DNA of 64,000 nt from Bradyrhizobium guangzhouense (GTDB lineage Bacteria; Pseudomonadota; Alphaproteobacteria; Rhizobiales; Xanthobacteraceae): contig NZ_CP030053.1 in assembly GCF_004114955.1 (NCBI RefSeq), positions 310,001 to 374,000 on the forward strand, written 5' to 3'. Below are positions 45,879-53,791 of the stretch, piece after piece. The notes below the pieces were generated by a model. It did no database searches. It saw nothing but the letters and a program-made list of their open reading frames with translations, and was not told where the DNA came from. Each line of letters begins with the position of its first letter. Positions within the stretch are counted from its first letter, which is position 1. The position numbers and the translations under genes were made by a program.

Positions 45879-45986
45879 ATGGTGGTGTTGTGGATCACGG
45901 GCAGTATCGGCGTCTTGGCTATCGGTGCCACATTCGCGGTAATCACGTATCTTGATGCTCGCGCCGAACGCAGACGACAACGGTAG
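45879..45986 (+). CDS. 35-residue single-span membrane protein
   Basis: The frame MVVLWITGSIGVLAIGATFA continues VITYLDARAERRRQR to a TAG at 45986. One hydrophobic helix and a positively charged tail are typical of tiny phage membrane proteins. The ribosome site is weak. Otherwise 45672-46110 contains nothing I can name. Confidence 0.45.
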   Translation: MVVLWITGSIGVLAIGATFAVITYLDARAERRRQR

Positions 45987-46110
45987 AGGCCGGTCAGGGC
46001 CCGCGCGCGATCTCTTTGTGCCCACCCACGACACCCAGTGGCTCGCGCGCGCATTGAGACACCAGTAATCGACAATTTGACTCTCGCAGGCGCCGAGTTT
46101 CGATGGCGCC

Positions 46111-46404
46111 ATGACTCGCCAGCAACGCAAAGACCGCACTGAGCCTGACGGCCGTCCGCTCAAGATCATGCTGGGCGATCTGCGGTCGACGGGCGTGCGT
46201 GATCTCATCGTGTTCTGCCAGGACTATCGCTGCAGCCATAACGTGAAGCTCTCAGCCGAGTATGTCGACCGATGGCCTGACGACATCAGGATCTCGCAGC
46301 TTGAGCCGCGGTTCGTCTGCACGGCATGCGGCATGCGCGGGTCCTGCATTGTCGCTGGCAGCAACGGCAACGAAATGGCCATCATGCCGCGAAAGGTGCG
46401 CTGA
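46111..46404 (+). CDS. small protein with possible zinc-binding cysteines
   Basis: This 97-residue protein starts MTRQQRKDRTEPDGRPLKIM. GDLRSTGVRDLIVFCQDYRC and RISQLEPRFVCTACGMRGSC carry two pairs of Cys (C-x4-C and C-x2-C) that could hold a zinc. I recall similar short proteins in Bradyrhizobium chromosomes and islands; function unknown. Confidence 0.7.
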   Translation: MTRQQRKDRTEPDGRPLKIMLGDLRSTGVRDLIVFCQDYRCSHNVKLSAEYVDRWPDDIRISQLEPRFVCTACGMRGSCIVAGSNGNEMAIMPRKVR

Positions 46405-46523
46405 CGCGGCGGAATTGGCACTCGGGCTGCAACCGTCGTCGTTCCGCCGTGTTGTCATCTCATGGGACCTAACGTTTGGTATCAAAGAACTAAGTTCGGC
46501 CGAAGGTTCAAAGGATAGCGAAT

Positions 46524-46757
46524 TTGGTGGACACCGGGTGGCTACTGCTTTCAGCGTTGAAGTTACCGCATTGGCTGATGATTGCCGGAGGCTTGCTTGT
46601 CATCGTCGGCTGTCTAGGCATGCTGCTTGGGGGTAGGAAGGAAGAGGATGTCAACGCTCCCGAGCGGCCAATCGAACCTCTTCCCAAGCAAATGCCACCC
46701 CTACCGAAACTCCTTAGCTCTCAAAAGAAAGCTCGGACCTCGGACTCGCGACGGTGA
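46524..46757 (+). CDS. small membrane protein
   Basis: This 77-residue frame uses a TTG start at 46524 (GTG at 46527 also fits) with AAGGAT at 46511. It reads VDTGWLLLSALKLPHWLMIA, then GGLLVIVGCLGMLLGGRKEE, followed by a Pro-rich tail (PIEPLPKQMPPLPKL). Two closely spaced helices or one long helix. Function unknown. Confidence 0.55.
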   Translation: MVDTGWLLLSALKLPHWLMIAGGLLVIVGCLGMLLGGRKEEDVNAPERPIEPLPKQMPPLPKLLSSQKKARTSDSRR

Positions 46758-46787
46758 GCCGCTGAACTAAGAAGTCTCGCTGGCTGG

Positions 46788-46846
46788 CCGCCAGCTGGCG
46801 GAGCGGGCCCCGGCCGATCTCCCCCGCGCCCCTACGAGCCGGGGCC
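46788..46846. repeat. two palindromes in a non-coding spacer
   Basis: CCGCCAGCTGGCGG (46788-46801) is a perfect 14-bp palindrome. GGCCCCGGC (46806-46814) pairs with GCCGGGGCC (46838-46846). They follow the 46524 gene and may terminate or stabilise its RNA. Confidence 0.5.
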
Positions 46847-46909
46847 GTCTCTCCGCCCTGCCGGCTCTCTCGTGGGAGTGGTCGCGCCCACCACGCAGCA
46901 CGGGAAGGA

Positions 46910-47026
46910 TCAACCGCCGAGAGCGAGCAAAACCGGCCAGAGTTTCGCGAGGAGCCAGAGCATCAGGGCGAAAGACGCCCAAATGCCCATCAAAGTTAAT
47001 ACGGCCCGAGGATTCCGGAATATCAT
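46910..47026 (-). CDS. 38-residue hydrophobic protein
   Basis: The minus-strand ATG at 47026 opens MIFRNPRAVLTLMGIWASFA, continuing LMLWLLAKLWPVLLALGG to a TGA at 46910. It is almost entirely a membrane helix, with the positive charges before it. No strong ribosome site is evident, so it is a candidate only. Confidence 0.4.
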   Translation of the reverse strand: MIFRNPRAVLTLMGIWASFALMLWLLAKLWPVLLALGG

Positions 47027-47073
47027 CACAGTGCCAGCTTAGCACTCGTCGAAGATCTCCGCACCGAGCTAAT

Positions 47074-47099
47074 GGCCCGCCAGCCTGAACCGACGGTCC
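47074..47099. repeat. dispersed hairpin repeat, copy 2
   Basis: GGCCCGCCAGCCTGAACCGACGGTCC is near-identical to copy 3 at 47844-47871 but its right arm has two changes. It lies in the non-coding spacer 47027-47239. Confidence 0.6.
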
Positions 47100-47239
47100 G
47101 TAGATGCCTGGCAGGGAGAGAGCATTAACCTAAGGTCGTAGTCTCGAAAGCCCCCCACCAACGAATGATGTGGCGGGAGCTTCTAGTAATCGTATATACT
47201 GGAAGTTGAGCAACTGCATTTGCTGTCGTTGTCTTGGGA

Positions 47240-47413
47240 ATGGGGAAAGCATTGAGCCGCGAACTACGGGAATTTCGTAGGCTGGAGCGCGTTTGCCGCG
47301 AATCCGCAGCGGTTTCTACATTGGCGATCGAAAGAGAAGCTCTTCTCTCGGTGGTCGATGATTTGCGTAAGGCCATCGAGGCCCGCGAGCACGCCCAGCA
47401 GCGCGACGCCTAG
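47240..47413 (+). CDS. 57-residue helical protein
   Basis: The frame starts MGKALSRELREFRRLERVCR and continues ESAAVSTLAIEREALLSVVD and DLRKAIEAREHAQQRDA. It is a charged, helical (coiled-coil-like) small protein. It is followed 23 bp later by the lipoprotein gene. It is too short to identify. Confidence 0.55.
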   Translation: MGKALSRELREFRRLERVCRESAAVSTLAIEREALLSVVDDLRKAIEAREHAQQRDA

Positions 47414-47436
47414 GTGGGCCACCCGTAAAATTCCCA

Positions 47437-47811
47437 ATGATCGCCCGTCTCGCCCCGCTACTCGGCTTGCTCTTGGCAGCGTGTTCAAGTTTTGGTTTGT
47501 GGCCAGACACTTCTTCGACTCCGCCGCCCGGTCCGCCGCCAGCGGCGGGACCACCAAGCCAAGACGCAGTGCAACGGGGTATCGAAAAGGTTATGTCGGA
47601 TGCAAAGCTGACCAAGCCTGTAGAGATATCGGCACTTCGTACAGCCGAGCACGGCCCCGCTGTTTACTTTTTGTGCCTTAGAGAAGCTAATCCGCCTCCG
47701 GACCAAACACGCCGTATATATTCGGTTTTCTTCAATTCCGCCTACGCGGACTCCCGGCTGTCAGTCATCCTCGAAGAATGTGAGCAGCAGCGATACACGT
47801 TGATGAACTGA
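47437..47811 (+). CDS. small lipoprotein, unknown function
   Basis: This 124-residue protein starts MIARLAPLLGLLLAACSSFG, where LLAAC is a lipobox with the lipidated Cys. A Pro-rich linker (TPPPGPPPAAGPP) precedes a small domain with HGPAVYFLCLREANPPPDQT and DSRLSVILEECEQQRYTLMN. It is expected at the inner face of the outer membrane or on the inner membrane. No function known. Confidence 0.7.
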   Translation: MIARLAPLLGLLLAACSSFGLWPDTSSTPPPGPPPAAGPPSQDAVQRGIEKVMSDAKLTKPVEISALRTAEHGPAVYFLCLREANPPPDQTRRIYSVFFNSAYADSRLSVILEECEQQRYTLMN

Positions 47812-47843
47812 GACGGACAAAGATGCGGAGCACCGAAGTTTTG

Positions 47844-47871
47844 AGGCCCGCCAGCCTGAACCGGCGGGCCT
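47844..47871. repeat. dispersed hairpin repeat, copy 3 (complete)
   Basis: AGGCCCGCC / GGCGGGCCT form a perfect 9-bp stem around AGCCTGAACC. The core CCAGCCTGAACCG is shared with 39519-39539 and 47074-47099. It lies 32 bp downstream of the lipoprotein stop and probably terminates its message. Confidence 0.65.
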
Positions 47872-47989
47872 GGGCCGTCTCAGCGCCGCAACCGCCGACG
47901 GTGCATCGTGAGCCGCTGCCGGTCGCGCTCTCTGTGGATTGGCTGCTCCCAGCTCGCGCAATGCCCCGCGTTGGTGCCCGCACTTCCTG

Positions 47990-48565
47990 TCATTTCGCCG
48001 GAAGCGATGCGGCTAATTGGCGAACGACGCTTCTTGGGAGATCGATGCCGGATAGCTTCCAGCTCGAACCTTCAAAATGAAAGCTGACGGCCGAGTAATT
48101 GTCCCGATCGGCTGTTTGGCTCGTGCGAACCGCAAACTCCACGGGCTTCACCCACCTTACCCGGCCGAGCAATTCCGCAATGTTCGACGTATTGATCGAC
48201 AAAACATTTGGGACAATCGACGTTGGAACGTTGGGGCCAGCTACAGTTCCTGTCTGAAGCAGCTTAGTCAGATTATCTGCAGTGAGCATCTTTTGCAGCA
48301 TCGCATCAGCGATCGACGCTCCGTAGGTCTGCGCCAGTAACCGCCCCAATGGCTTATCCTTCCTTCCGGTTCGTTCGAGATAGGCCGAAATGATCTGGTC
48401 GACGAGCGATCGGCGCAGCCGCTCCATGTTGGTACGTTCGAGAACTTCAGCAGCATTTCCGACCCTTGCTGCCTGCACCAATCGCTCAATCGAGATCACA
48501 GCCGATGTCAGATAGAGAGCGCTCGCGACAACAACGGCGAGCAAAATTCCGACACCCCAGCGCAT
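47990..48565 (-). CDS. DUF2939 domain-containing protein
   Basis: This 191-residue protein starts MRWGVGILLAVVVASALYLT with an N-terminal membrane anchor. The region SIERLVQAARVGNAAEVLER followed by MERLRRSLVDQIISAYLERT is the DUF2939 helical pattern, and a beta part (VRWVKPVEFAVRTSQTADRD, FEGSSWKLSGIDLP) ends it. Function unknown. Confidence 0.8.
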   Translation of the reverse strand: MRWGVGILLAVVVASALYLTSAVISIERLVQAARVGNAAEVLERTNMERLRRSLVDQIISAYLERTGRKDKPLGRLLAQTYGASIADAMLQKMLTADNLTKLLQTGTVAGPNVPTSIVPNVLSINTSNIAELLGRVRWVKPVEFAVRTSQTADRDNYSAVSFHFEGSSWKLSGIDLPRSVVRQLAASLPAK

Positions 48566-48767
48566 CCATACCTCCGCAGTTCGCGTGAAGCTAATTTCGT
48601 TGGAGTACCGGTGGGATGTTACGGTGCACTATCCTCACAGGTTGGTGAGACCTGGATTTGAGAGCGGGGCGCGGGGATCAAAACCCCGCACCCCTGTGGT
48701 CAACGCCCCCTTCAATTGGCGAACTGCTGCCGCAACGGTTCGCCCGGATCTCCGCCGACAGACTCGA

Positions 48768-49031
48768 TCAGCAGTCTTCGGGCATTTCGACATCCCGACG
48801 CGCAGCAGCCTGGGCCGCGGGTCCCGTCGCATCGGTAATCGACAATTTGCGAGACGCGCGGGATGCCGCTTTGATCGCGGCATGACTGTCCGCCTCGTCA
48901 AGCACAAAGCCGTGCCCGGTACACTCCAAATACCCCCAGCCGGCCTTGGGGTGCCGCTCACAGAAGCGGAGGATAATTACGGCGCGCAATTGACGAGCAG
49001 CGTATCCGCCCCACCCCAGACGCGGGACCAC
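48768..49031 (-). CDS. possible small protein (GTG start)
   Basis: The frame (87 residues from a GTG at 49031) includes RAVIILRFCERHPKAGWGYL, ECTGHGFVLDEADSHAAIKA and ASRASRKLSITDATGPAAQ. These look like a natural sequence and not a shadow. There is no clear ribosome site, and the flanking 48566-48767 and 49032-49142 hold nothing definite. Confidence 0.4.
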   Translation of the reverse strand: MVPRLGWGGYAARQLRAVIILRFCERHPKAGWGYLECTGHGFVLDEADSHAAIKAASRASRKLSITDATGPAAQAAARRDVEMPEDC

Positions 49032-49142
49032 TTTAAGGGTAGGCGCGCCGTTTCTTTGATGGCGAGGGTTTTAGCTAATTCCGCAAGGCTACTTTTGTCG
49101 TCATGACCTAGGATCCCGGAAATTGAGCTTCGGGAGACTTCC

Positions 49143-49814
49143 ATGGCCACCGTTCTGAGCTTCCTGTCTTTCTTCGGCATCCTGATCGGATTAACGTCGG
49201 TCGTCTTTCCGCTGCGTTTTCTGTACATCCGCAACCGCAAGGCAGGGTCTATAGTGCTGGCCGTCTCTGTCGTGACGTTCCTACCGGCGGCTGCCATCGA
49301 CGGCGCAAGACAACAGGCCGCTGCACTTCAGGAGCAGACGACGCCTGTCCCGACGCCGAAATCGCCAGCCGAATTGGCCGGGGAGCTCTGCAAGGCTTCC
49401 GGAGCCATTCCCAACTGTAGAGAAGTCCTCACTAGGCAAATCGCTGAGGACAGGGCGCATCCCAAGTCACCGGAGGTGGCCGCGACGGTGGTTACGCCCA
49501 GCGGTTCTTGTAAGACCGATTGGCGCCGCTGCTCCAGCAACGCTGAACTCGTTAACAGTTTCGACGATATTGGATACGGTTCCGTATCATGCTTATACGC
49601 GGCAAAGAAGCTCGCAAAATACGGCACGCCGTCATTTCCATTTCTTTCATTTAGCGACTTCCGCAGCGATAGCGACTTTGTCAGAACCGGAGTGGCGACG
49701 CTCGTCGAGCCGAACGCTGAGTTTCAGAACGGCTTCGGTGCAATGGCACACACCATCGTCACCTGCAAATATGATCTGGCTAGCCATCGGGTTGTGGACC
49801 TAAGCATCGACTGA
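49143..49814 (+). CDS. membrane-anchored hypothetical protein
   Basis: This 223-residue protein starts MATVLSFLSFFGILIGLTSV, with GGAGACTT just upstream. Two membrane helices lie in the first 60 residues (second: GSIVLAVSVVTFLPAAAI). A disordered Thr/Pro stretch follows, then a soluble domain with four or more cysteines (CKTDWRRCSSNAELVNSFDD, SCLYAAKKLAKYGTPSFPF). The domain resembles small proteins found in many phage-derived regions, but I cannot name it. Confidence 0.7.
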   Translation: MATVLSFLSFFGILIGLTSVVFPLRFLYIRNRKAGSIVLAVSVVTFLPAAAIDGARQQAAALQEQTTPVPTPKSPAELAGELCKASGAIPNCREVLTRQIAEDRAHPKSPEVAATVVTPSGSCKTDWRRCSSNAELVNSFDDIGYGSVSCLYAAKKLAKYGTPSFPFLSFSDFRSDSDFVRTGVATLVEPNAEFQNGFGAMAHTIVTCKYDLASHRVVDLSID

Positions 49815-49989
49815 CTTTGTCTTGCGGTCCACCGCCGTGGGGCAGCCGATGAGAGGAGCCGACGATGCTTGCCCGTATCGGCGTCGTGCGAGCGCTGCGG
49901 CGTCACAGGAGCGTGAGCAATCGTGCGTTGATCGGTCTCACTTGACATTGACCGCGAGCCCCGTCGGGCAGAGTTTATGGGAACGCACA

Positions 49990-50259
49990 TCAAAATTTCC
50001 CGACCCGGATGGAGGCAAGGTTTTCCGAGAGGTCGCTCAGCAATTCATCGAGATAGGCCTCTCCGGCTCTAAGCACCTCGGCTTCGTGGATCGTGCCGGA
50101 CATGCGTCTCTTGGCGACTGACCTGATGGTGTCCATGGCCGAAATCGCCATTCGGTTATTTGGGTCACTGCTGGCAGTGATAGCGAAAACGATTGCCAAT
50201 GTGTTCATGGCCACCACCTCAAGCACTGCGAGTTTGGCCTTCATCTCGACGTCGTTCAT
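49990..50259 (-). CDS. small helical island protein
   Basis: This 89-residue protein starts MNDVEMKAKLAVLEVVAMNT with GGAGA just upstream. It is entirely helical (LAIVFAITASSDPNNRMAIS, GEAYLDELLSDLSENLASI), with no transmembrane span clearly long enough. It is on the same strand as, and downstream of, the tail-collar gene. Function unknown. Confidence 0.6.
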   Translation of the reverse strand: MNDVEMKAKLAVLEVVAMNTLAIVFAITASSDPNNRMAISAMDTIRSVAKRRMSGTIHEAEVLRAGEAYLDELLSDLSENLASIRVGKF

Positions 50260-50349
50260 GACTAGTCTCCAAAAGTCGTGGAGCCCGCGGCAGCGGAAAC
50301 GCACTCCACTTGCACGCGGTCGATTGTGAGCTCGCTGAGCCCCGGCATG

Positions 50350-51375
50350 CTAGTAACGGATGCCGAAGAGGACCACCGCAGATTCCGGTCGAGCTTCGCT
50401 GCCGCCCTGCGAGGCGATGATCTGAGCACCCGCTATTCCAGAGACGCTGTGCGTGTGTGTGCCAGCGCTATTTATTGTGGTGGAAATAACGGCTGTTGCC
50501 GACAAGCTATTGGCAGAATTTAACTGACCACCATTATTCGAGCCCTGAGAGACGGTTGTAGTAACGCCCGATCCGTTGTTAGCAAAGCCCTGTACAGGCA
50601 GTGCGTGAGAGTGACCCGAATCCGTTGATGTCGCGGAGTGAGTATGAGATCCTTGACTATCAGTCGCTCCTGTTACGGATGAAGAGGACGCCGTATGCGT
50701 GTGCGAAGCATTTTGGTTTGACTGGTACGTCCCAACAGACAGCGAACCGGACGAAGATCGCAGATAGCGAGCGGTGTCTGTGAGGTCCGGCACCGCGAAA
50801 TGCAGGCTGTCAGCGCTACCCCAGGTCGTACCGATCGCGTTGAACAGGTCGGGATATTCGGCGCGAAGCAGCGAAGCGCCGTTGCAGGCAAGGGTGCCAG
50901 CCGGCACATTCTGGCCAGCGTGATGCACGATGTTTCCGACATTGGCACGATCCTGCCGGAAAAGAGTTCCTGCCCCGTTGCACATCACGAGGATGGCCGT
51001 TCCCTGCGGGATCTGAATAAGACCGCCGCCGCCGGAAGTGCCCCCTGGCACCTTGACGAACATGCTCTGGCTGCCCGACGTAATGTTCGCAAACCACCAC
51101 GTTTTGCTGATGTTCGGGACAATGACAGTGAGATCGCTGACCAGCGTTCCCGTGAAATATTGGATATGGTCGATGTCCTGACGCAACCCAGCAGGCGGTA
51201 CGGTGCCCGATAGATCGATGGTACCGCCGGTCGAACTCTGAATGTTCGCGCCTGCGATCGCCCGATCGGTCGGCGCGAATACGAAATTGTTCGCGTTGGT
51301 GCCCCAGGTATTGTTGTTGTTGCCGGTCCCCATCAGCAGGAGACCGAGGTTGCTCGAGTAGGTGTCAGCGGTCAC
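50350..51375 (-). CDS. phage tail-collar domain protein
   Basis: The frame is open from 51675, but family members begin near MADTYTSNLGLLL. I therefore prefer a GTG at 51375 (reading VTADTYSSNLGLLLMGTGNN) preceded by GGAAGG, which gives 341 residues. ATGs at 51621 and 51609 are alternatives. The repeat-rich N-terminus is followed by the collar signature VPAGTLACNGASLLRAEYPD with LHFAVPDL. A Ser/Thr/His-rich stretch (SHTHTASSSS, SHTHSATSTD) follows, and the end AQIIASQGGSEARPESAVVL is typical. It is the only phage structural gene seen in the element. Confidence 0.8.
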   Translation of the reverse strand: MTADTYSSNLGLLLMGTGNNNNTWGTNANNFVFAPTDRAIAGANIQSSTGGTIDLSGTVPPAGLRQDIDHIQYFTGTLVSDLTVIVPNISKTWWFANITSGSQSMFVKVPGGTSGGGGLIQIPQGTAILVMCNGAGTLFRQDRANVGNIVHHAGQNVPAGTLACNGASLLRAEYPDLFNAIGTTWGSADSLHFAVPDLTDTARYLRSSSGSLSVGTYQSNQNASHTHTASSSSVTGATDSQGSHTHSATSTDSGHSHALPVQGFANNGSGVTTTVSQGSNNGGQLNSANSLSATAVISTTINSAGTHTHSVSGIAGAQIIASQGGSEARPESAVVLFGIRY

Positions 51376-51775
51376 GTTGGTAGGCCCTTCCGGTGGGCCC
51401 AGCGTTGCGTGCGACGTCGAAGCCGCGGTAGATCGGGTCGCATCTCGCCGAGCGAGTTCATTGCGCCAGGGCGTTCGCAGTTCGACCACGCGCCCATTGA
51501 GCCTGAGCCGCGGCTCAAGCACCTTCACAAACAGAAACCGATTTGCGGGCTGAGGACGAGCGTCGAGATACAGACGGTAGGGACATTTCCACTGTCTCAG
51601 GTGTCTCATGTTTCGTTTCATAGAATCACGAAATAGATTCCAGCGTGAAACACGCGAGGCGAAACACCCCCTCAAGCAATGAGGCGCTGCTGCGAGGAAG
51701 CGGTTTCATGTGAAACCGCCCGTGAGAATACGGAAGTTGGTCCCTAGGAAGCACGAAGAAGCGCGCTTGACTCAG

Positions 51776-52000
51776 CTAGTCTTGAAACAACGCAGTGACG
51801 GGCACGCGCAGTCCTTTGGCAATACGCGCGATGTTGTCTATCGATACGTTGCGCTCCGAGCGCTCGACGCCGCTCAGGTAAGTTCGGTTGATCCCACATT
51901 CATGAGCCAAGGCCTCCTGGCTGAGTCCACGGGCAGCCCGAAGACGGCGCATGTTTCGCGCCAGAACGTCTCGCAACGGCCCCTTGTGTGTCTTCTTCAC
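51776..52000 (-). CDS. XRE family transcriptional regulator
   Basis: This 74-residue protein starts with GTG at 52000 (VKKTHKGPLRDVLARNMRRL). The helix-turn-helix is complete: RLRAARGLSQEALAHECGIN, RTYLSGVERSERNVSIDNIA, RIAKGLRVPVTALF. It resembles small phage and plasmid repressors. Two CGCTTTTAAG direct repeats lie just upstream. Confidence 0.85.
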   Translation of the reverse strand: MKKTHKGPLRDVLARNMRRLRAARGLSQEALAHECGINRTYLSGVERSERNVSIDNIARIAKGLRVPVTALFQD

Positions 52001-52021
52001 AGGGCCATTTCGGCCACCTGT

Positions 52022-52046
52022 CGCTTTTAAGGCGACCGCTTTTAAG
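52022..52046. promoter_or_regulatory. direct repeats upstream of the XRE regulator
   Basis: CGCTTTTAAG occurs at 52022-52031 and again at 52037-52046, a spacing of 15 bp. They lie 22 bp before the repressor start (minus strand) and about 50 bp before the gene on the plus strand, so they are candidate operators controlling both. Confidence 0.45.
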
Positions 52047-52099
52047 TTACATTCGGCTCAGCCGGGCAGAAGCTCTCTGGTTGGGGCCATGAGGTGACC

Positions 52100-52627
52100 A
52101 TGAAAGGCAACCTATTCGGGGCGCTCGTAGCTTTGGCTACCGCTGGAGGGGCAGCCGCACAGGATCTCTCGTCATTCGGCACCCCTGTTGAAACGACGGG
52201 CCCGGCGCATCCAGCTGTCCGATCGAAAGTACACGCGAACAAGCTTTGGTCGGCCGAGGTCTGTGCCGAGATACAACGGATCGAGAACGTTGTTACGTCG
52301 GGTCCTCTACGGCCGGCCGATCGAGGGATGGCGCGCGGCGGCCTACTGCTGCTGGAGCAGCTTCATTGCGGTATCGACGTCAGCGGGAAATTCGCGGCCG
52401 ATCAAGCCGTCCTAGAAGACGAGGAACGGGCGGCCCAGCGCGCCTATCAAGAGAACATGGAGGCGGCCGTGCGGGCGGCGGAGCGCGCGGCGTCTGCACC
52501 TCGAGAGCCAATCATCGTACAGGTCCCCCAAGCCTCTCCTGCTCCCTCGCTTCCCGATCCGCCGCGCCCTCTGAACTGCTTTACCACTCGTTTGGGAGGC
52601 GGCATGTCGAGCACTAGCTGCCGATAG
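52100..52627 (+). CDS. secreted hypothetical protein
   Basis: This 175-residue protein starts MKGNLFGALVALATAGGAAA with a signal peptide ending near AAAQ. A GTG two codons earlier (52094) is possible. The mature part contains a helical segment (WSAEVCAEIQRIENVVTSGP, MARGGLLLLEQLHCGIDVSG) with two cysteines. A charged helix (EDEERAAQRAYQENMEAAVR) and a Pro-rich end follow. Function unknown. Confidence 0.65.
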   Translation: MKGNLFGALVALATAGGAAAQDLSSFGTPVETTGPAHPAVRSKVHANKLWSAEVCAEIQRIENVVTSGPLRPADRGMARGGLLLLEQLHCGIDVSGKFAADQAVLEDEERAAQRAYQENMEAAVRAAERAASAPREPIIVQVPQASPAPSLPDPPRPLNCFTTRLGGGMSSTSCR

Positions 52628-52770
52628 ACGTCTCCCGCGGTGGGCACGCGAATTGTTGGGGAGCGCTTCCCCACCACTTCCCGCCCAGCGCCGAACTGGT
52701 TCTCCTCTGTGTGAGAGCTCGGGGTTCGTGTACAGTGAATGCCTGCCCACGATCACGATGAGCATTTGCT

Positions 52771-53043
52771 ATGACGATTGATCGCGACCGCGCTTTCCTG
52801 ACCGAGATGCGTGCCATCACGACCGACGCAGACGGCCGGGAAGTTCTGGTCGGCCTCTCGGCAGACGAAACCGATTGGTATTTCGCCTATAGCGCTCGAC
52901 GACTGTCCGGCGAGCCCAGAGGGCCAAATCACTCCGCGGACCGTGAGCGATATCTCGCCCTTCACGACAGGCATGAGCGAACACGTCTTGAGGTGCTCGG
53001 CGCCGAGATACAGCAGCGAACCGATAAGCCAACAGCTCACTAA
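52771..53043 (+). CDS. small hypothetical protein
   Basis: This 90-residue protein starts MTIDRDRAFLTEMRAITTDA and continues DGREVLVGLSADETDWYFAY and SADRERYLALHDRHERTRLE. It is soluble and helical. It resembles a short family I recall from Bradyrhizobium mobile regions; no function is known. It is the last gene before the putative right end of the island. Confidence 0.6.
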   Translation: MTIDRDRAFLTEMRAITTDADGREVLVGLSADETDWYFAYSARRLSGEPRGPNHSADRERYLALHDRHERTRLEVLGAEIQQRTDKPTAH

Positions 53044-53159
53044 TGACCGATGCCGCCGGGCGGCTTGCAGCGCAATTGCGTGGTGCTTTTAGTGGTCTCT
53101 TTGAAAAATCGCGCAAAAAAACTATAATTTGTTCAATGTGATGCGACCATAGTGCGACG

Positions 53160-53174
53160 CCCTCTTGCGCACCA
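53160..53174 (+). repeat. putative right attachment site
   Basis: CCCTCTTGCGCACCA matches the tRNA-Thr 3' end (CCCTCTTGCGGCACCA) except for one missing G. It lies in an otherwise empty 310-bp spacer, after which ordinary chromosomal genes resume. The match is short and imperfect, so it is only a candidate. Confidence 0.4.
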
Positions 53175-53357
53175 GCCTTCGCAGGCTGCGCCTGCTTCGG
53201 CTCGGCAAGCCGCTTCGAAGCGACGGCGGGCTCCCCCATTTTTGTCGATTGGTACATGCCAGCTTCAAGGCCGCGCCTGCGCTTACGTGATTTTTCTCAC
53301 ATAAGCACGCGCGTCTCTCCTCTAGTGTCGCCTCACGCAAACACGGGGAGATTTCAC

Positions 53358-53717
53358 ATGCGCAAGATCATTCTGGTTGCCGCCATGGTTCTGGTCTCTG
53401 CATCGGCCCAGGCGGGCGGCGCGCGCAGCCTCTCGCTGGCAGCAGTCAACGATCAGGCTCCGACATCGCAAGCCTCTGTCGCGCCGGCGACGACCACGCA
53501 GGTGAGCGAAGTCGCTCCAGTCGCTACGACTCCGGTCTATGTCGATCGACCGGCGGCGGTTTCGACCACCGCGCCAGCTGCGACCGCGCCAATATCAACG
53601 CCTGCTGCGGCCCAGCCTGCGCCGAAGACGGCGGCGAAGGCGGACAAGCCCAGGCACAAGACCTGGACCGAAGGCCGTATCATCAGCGAACTGCATCGCC
53701 ACGGCATTTACTGGTAA
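53358..53717 (+). CDS. small secreted Ala/Pro-rich protein
   Basis: This 119-residue protein starts MRKIILVAAMVLVSASAQAG with GGGGAG upstream. After the signal peptide the body is Ala/Thr/Pro-rich low complexity. A well-defined C-terminus (HKTWTEGRIISELHRHGIYW) is probably the functional element. Function unknown. It is convergent with the polysaccharide deacetylase across a strong hairpin. Confidence 0.65.
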   Translation: MRKIILVAAMVLVSASAQAGGARSLSLAAVNDQAPTSQASVAPATTTQVSEVAPVATTPVYVDRPAAVSTTAPAATAPISTPAAAQPAPKTAAKADKPRHKTWTEGRIISELHRHGIYW

Positions 53718-53742
53718 GCAGCGGCGCTCTTCCCAAAGCAAA

Positions 53743-53765
53743 ATGGCCGGGCTGAGCCCGGCCAT
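53743..53765. terminator. bidirectional hairpin terminator
   Basis: ATGGCCGGGC-TGA-GCCCGGCCAT (53743-53765) is a perfect 10-bp stem between convergent genes, with AAAA before it on the plus strand. Confidence 0.75.
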
Positions 53766-53791
53766 CGCATTCTTACCGTGCCTCAAGACGC

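Noticed and set aside
46767..47045. 92-codon minus-strand frame
   Set aside because: Ser/Arg/Gly-rich; a shorter, hydrophobic frame in the same place (46910-47026) is more convincing.
26001..53174. CRISPR array or restriction-modification genes in the island
   Set aside because: No regularly spaced direct repeats and no methyltransferase or restriction motifs were found.
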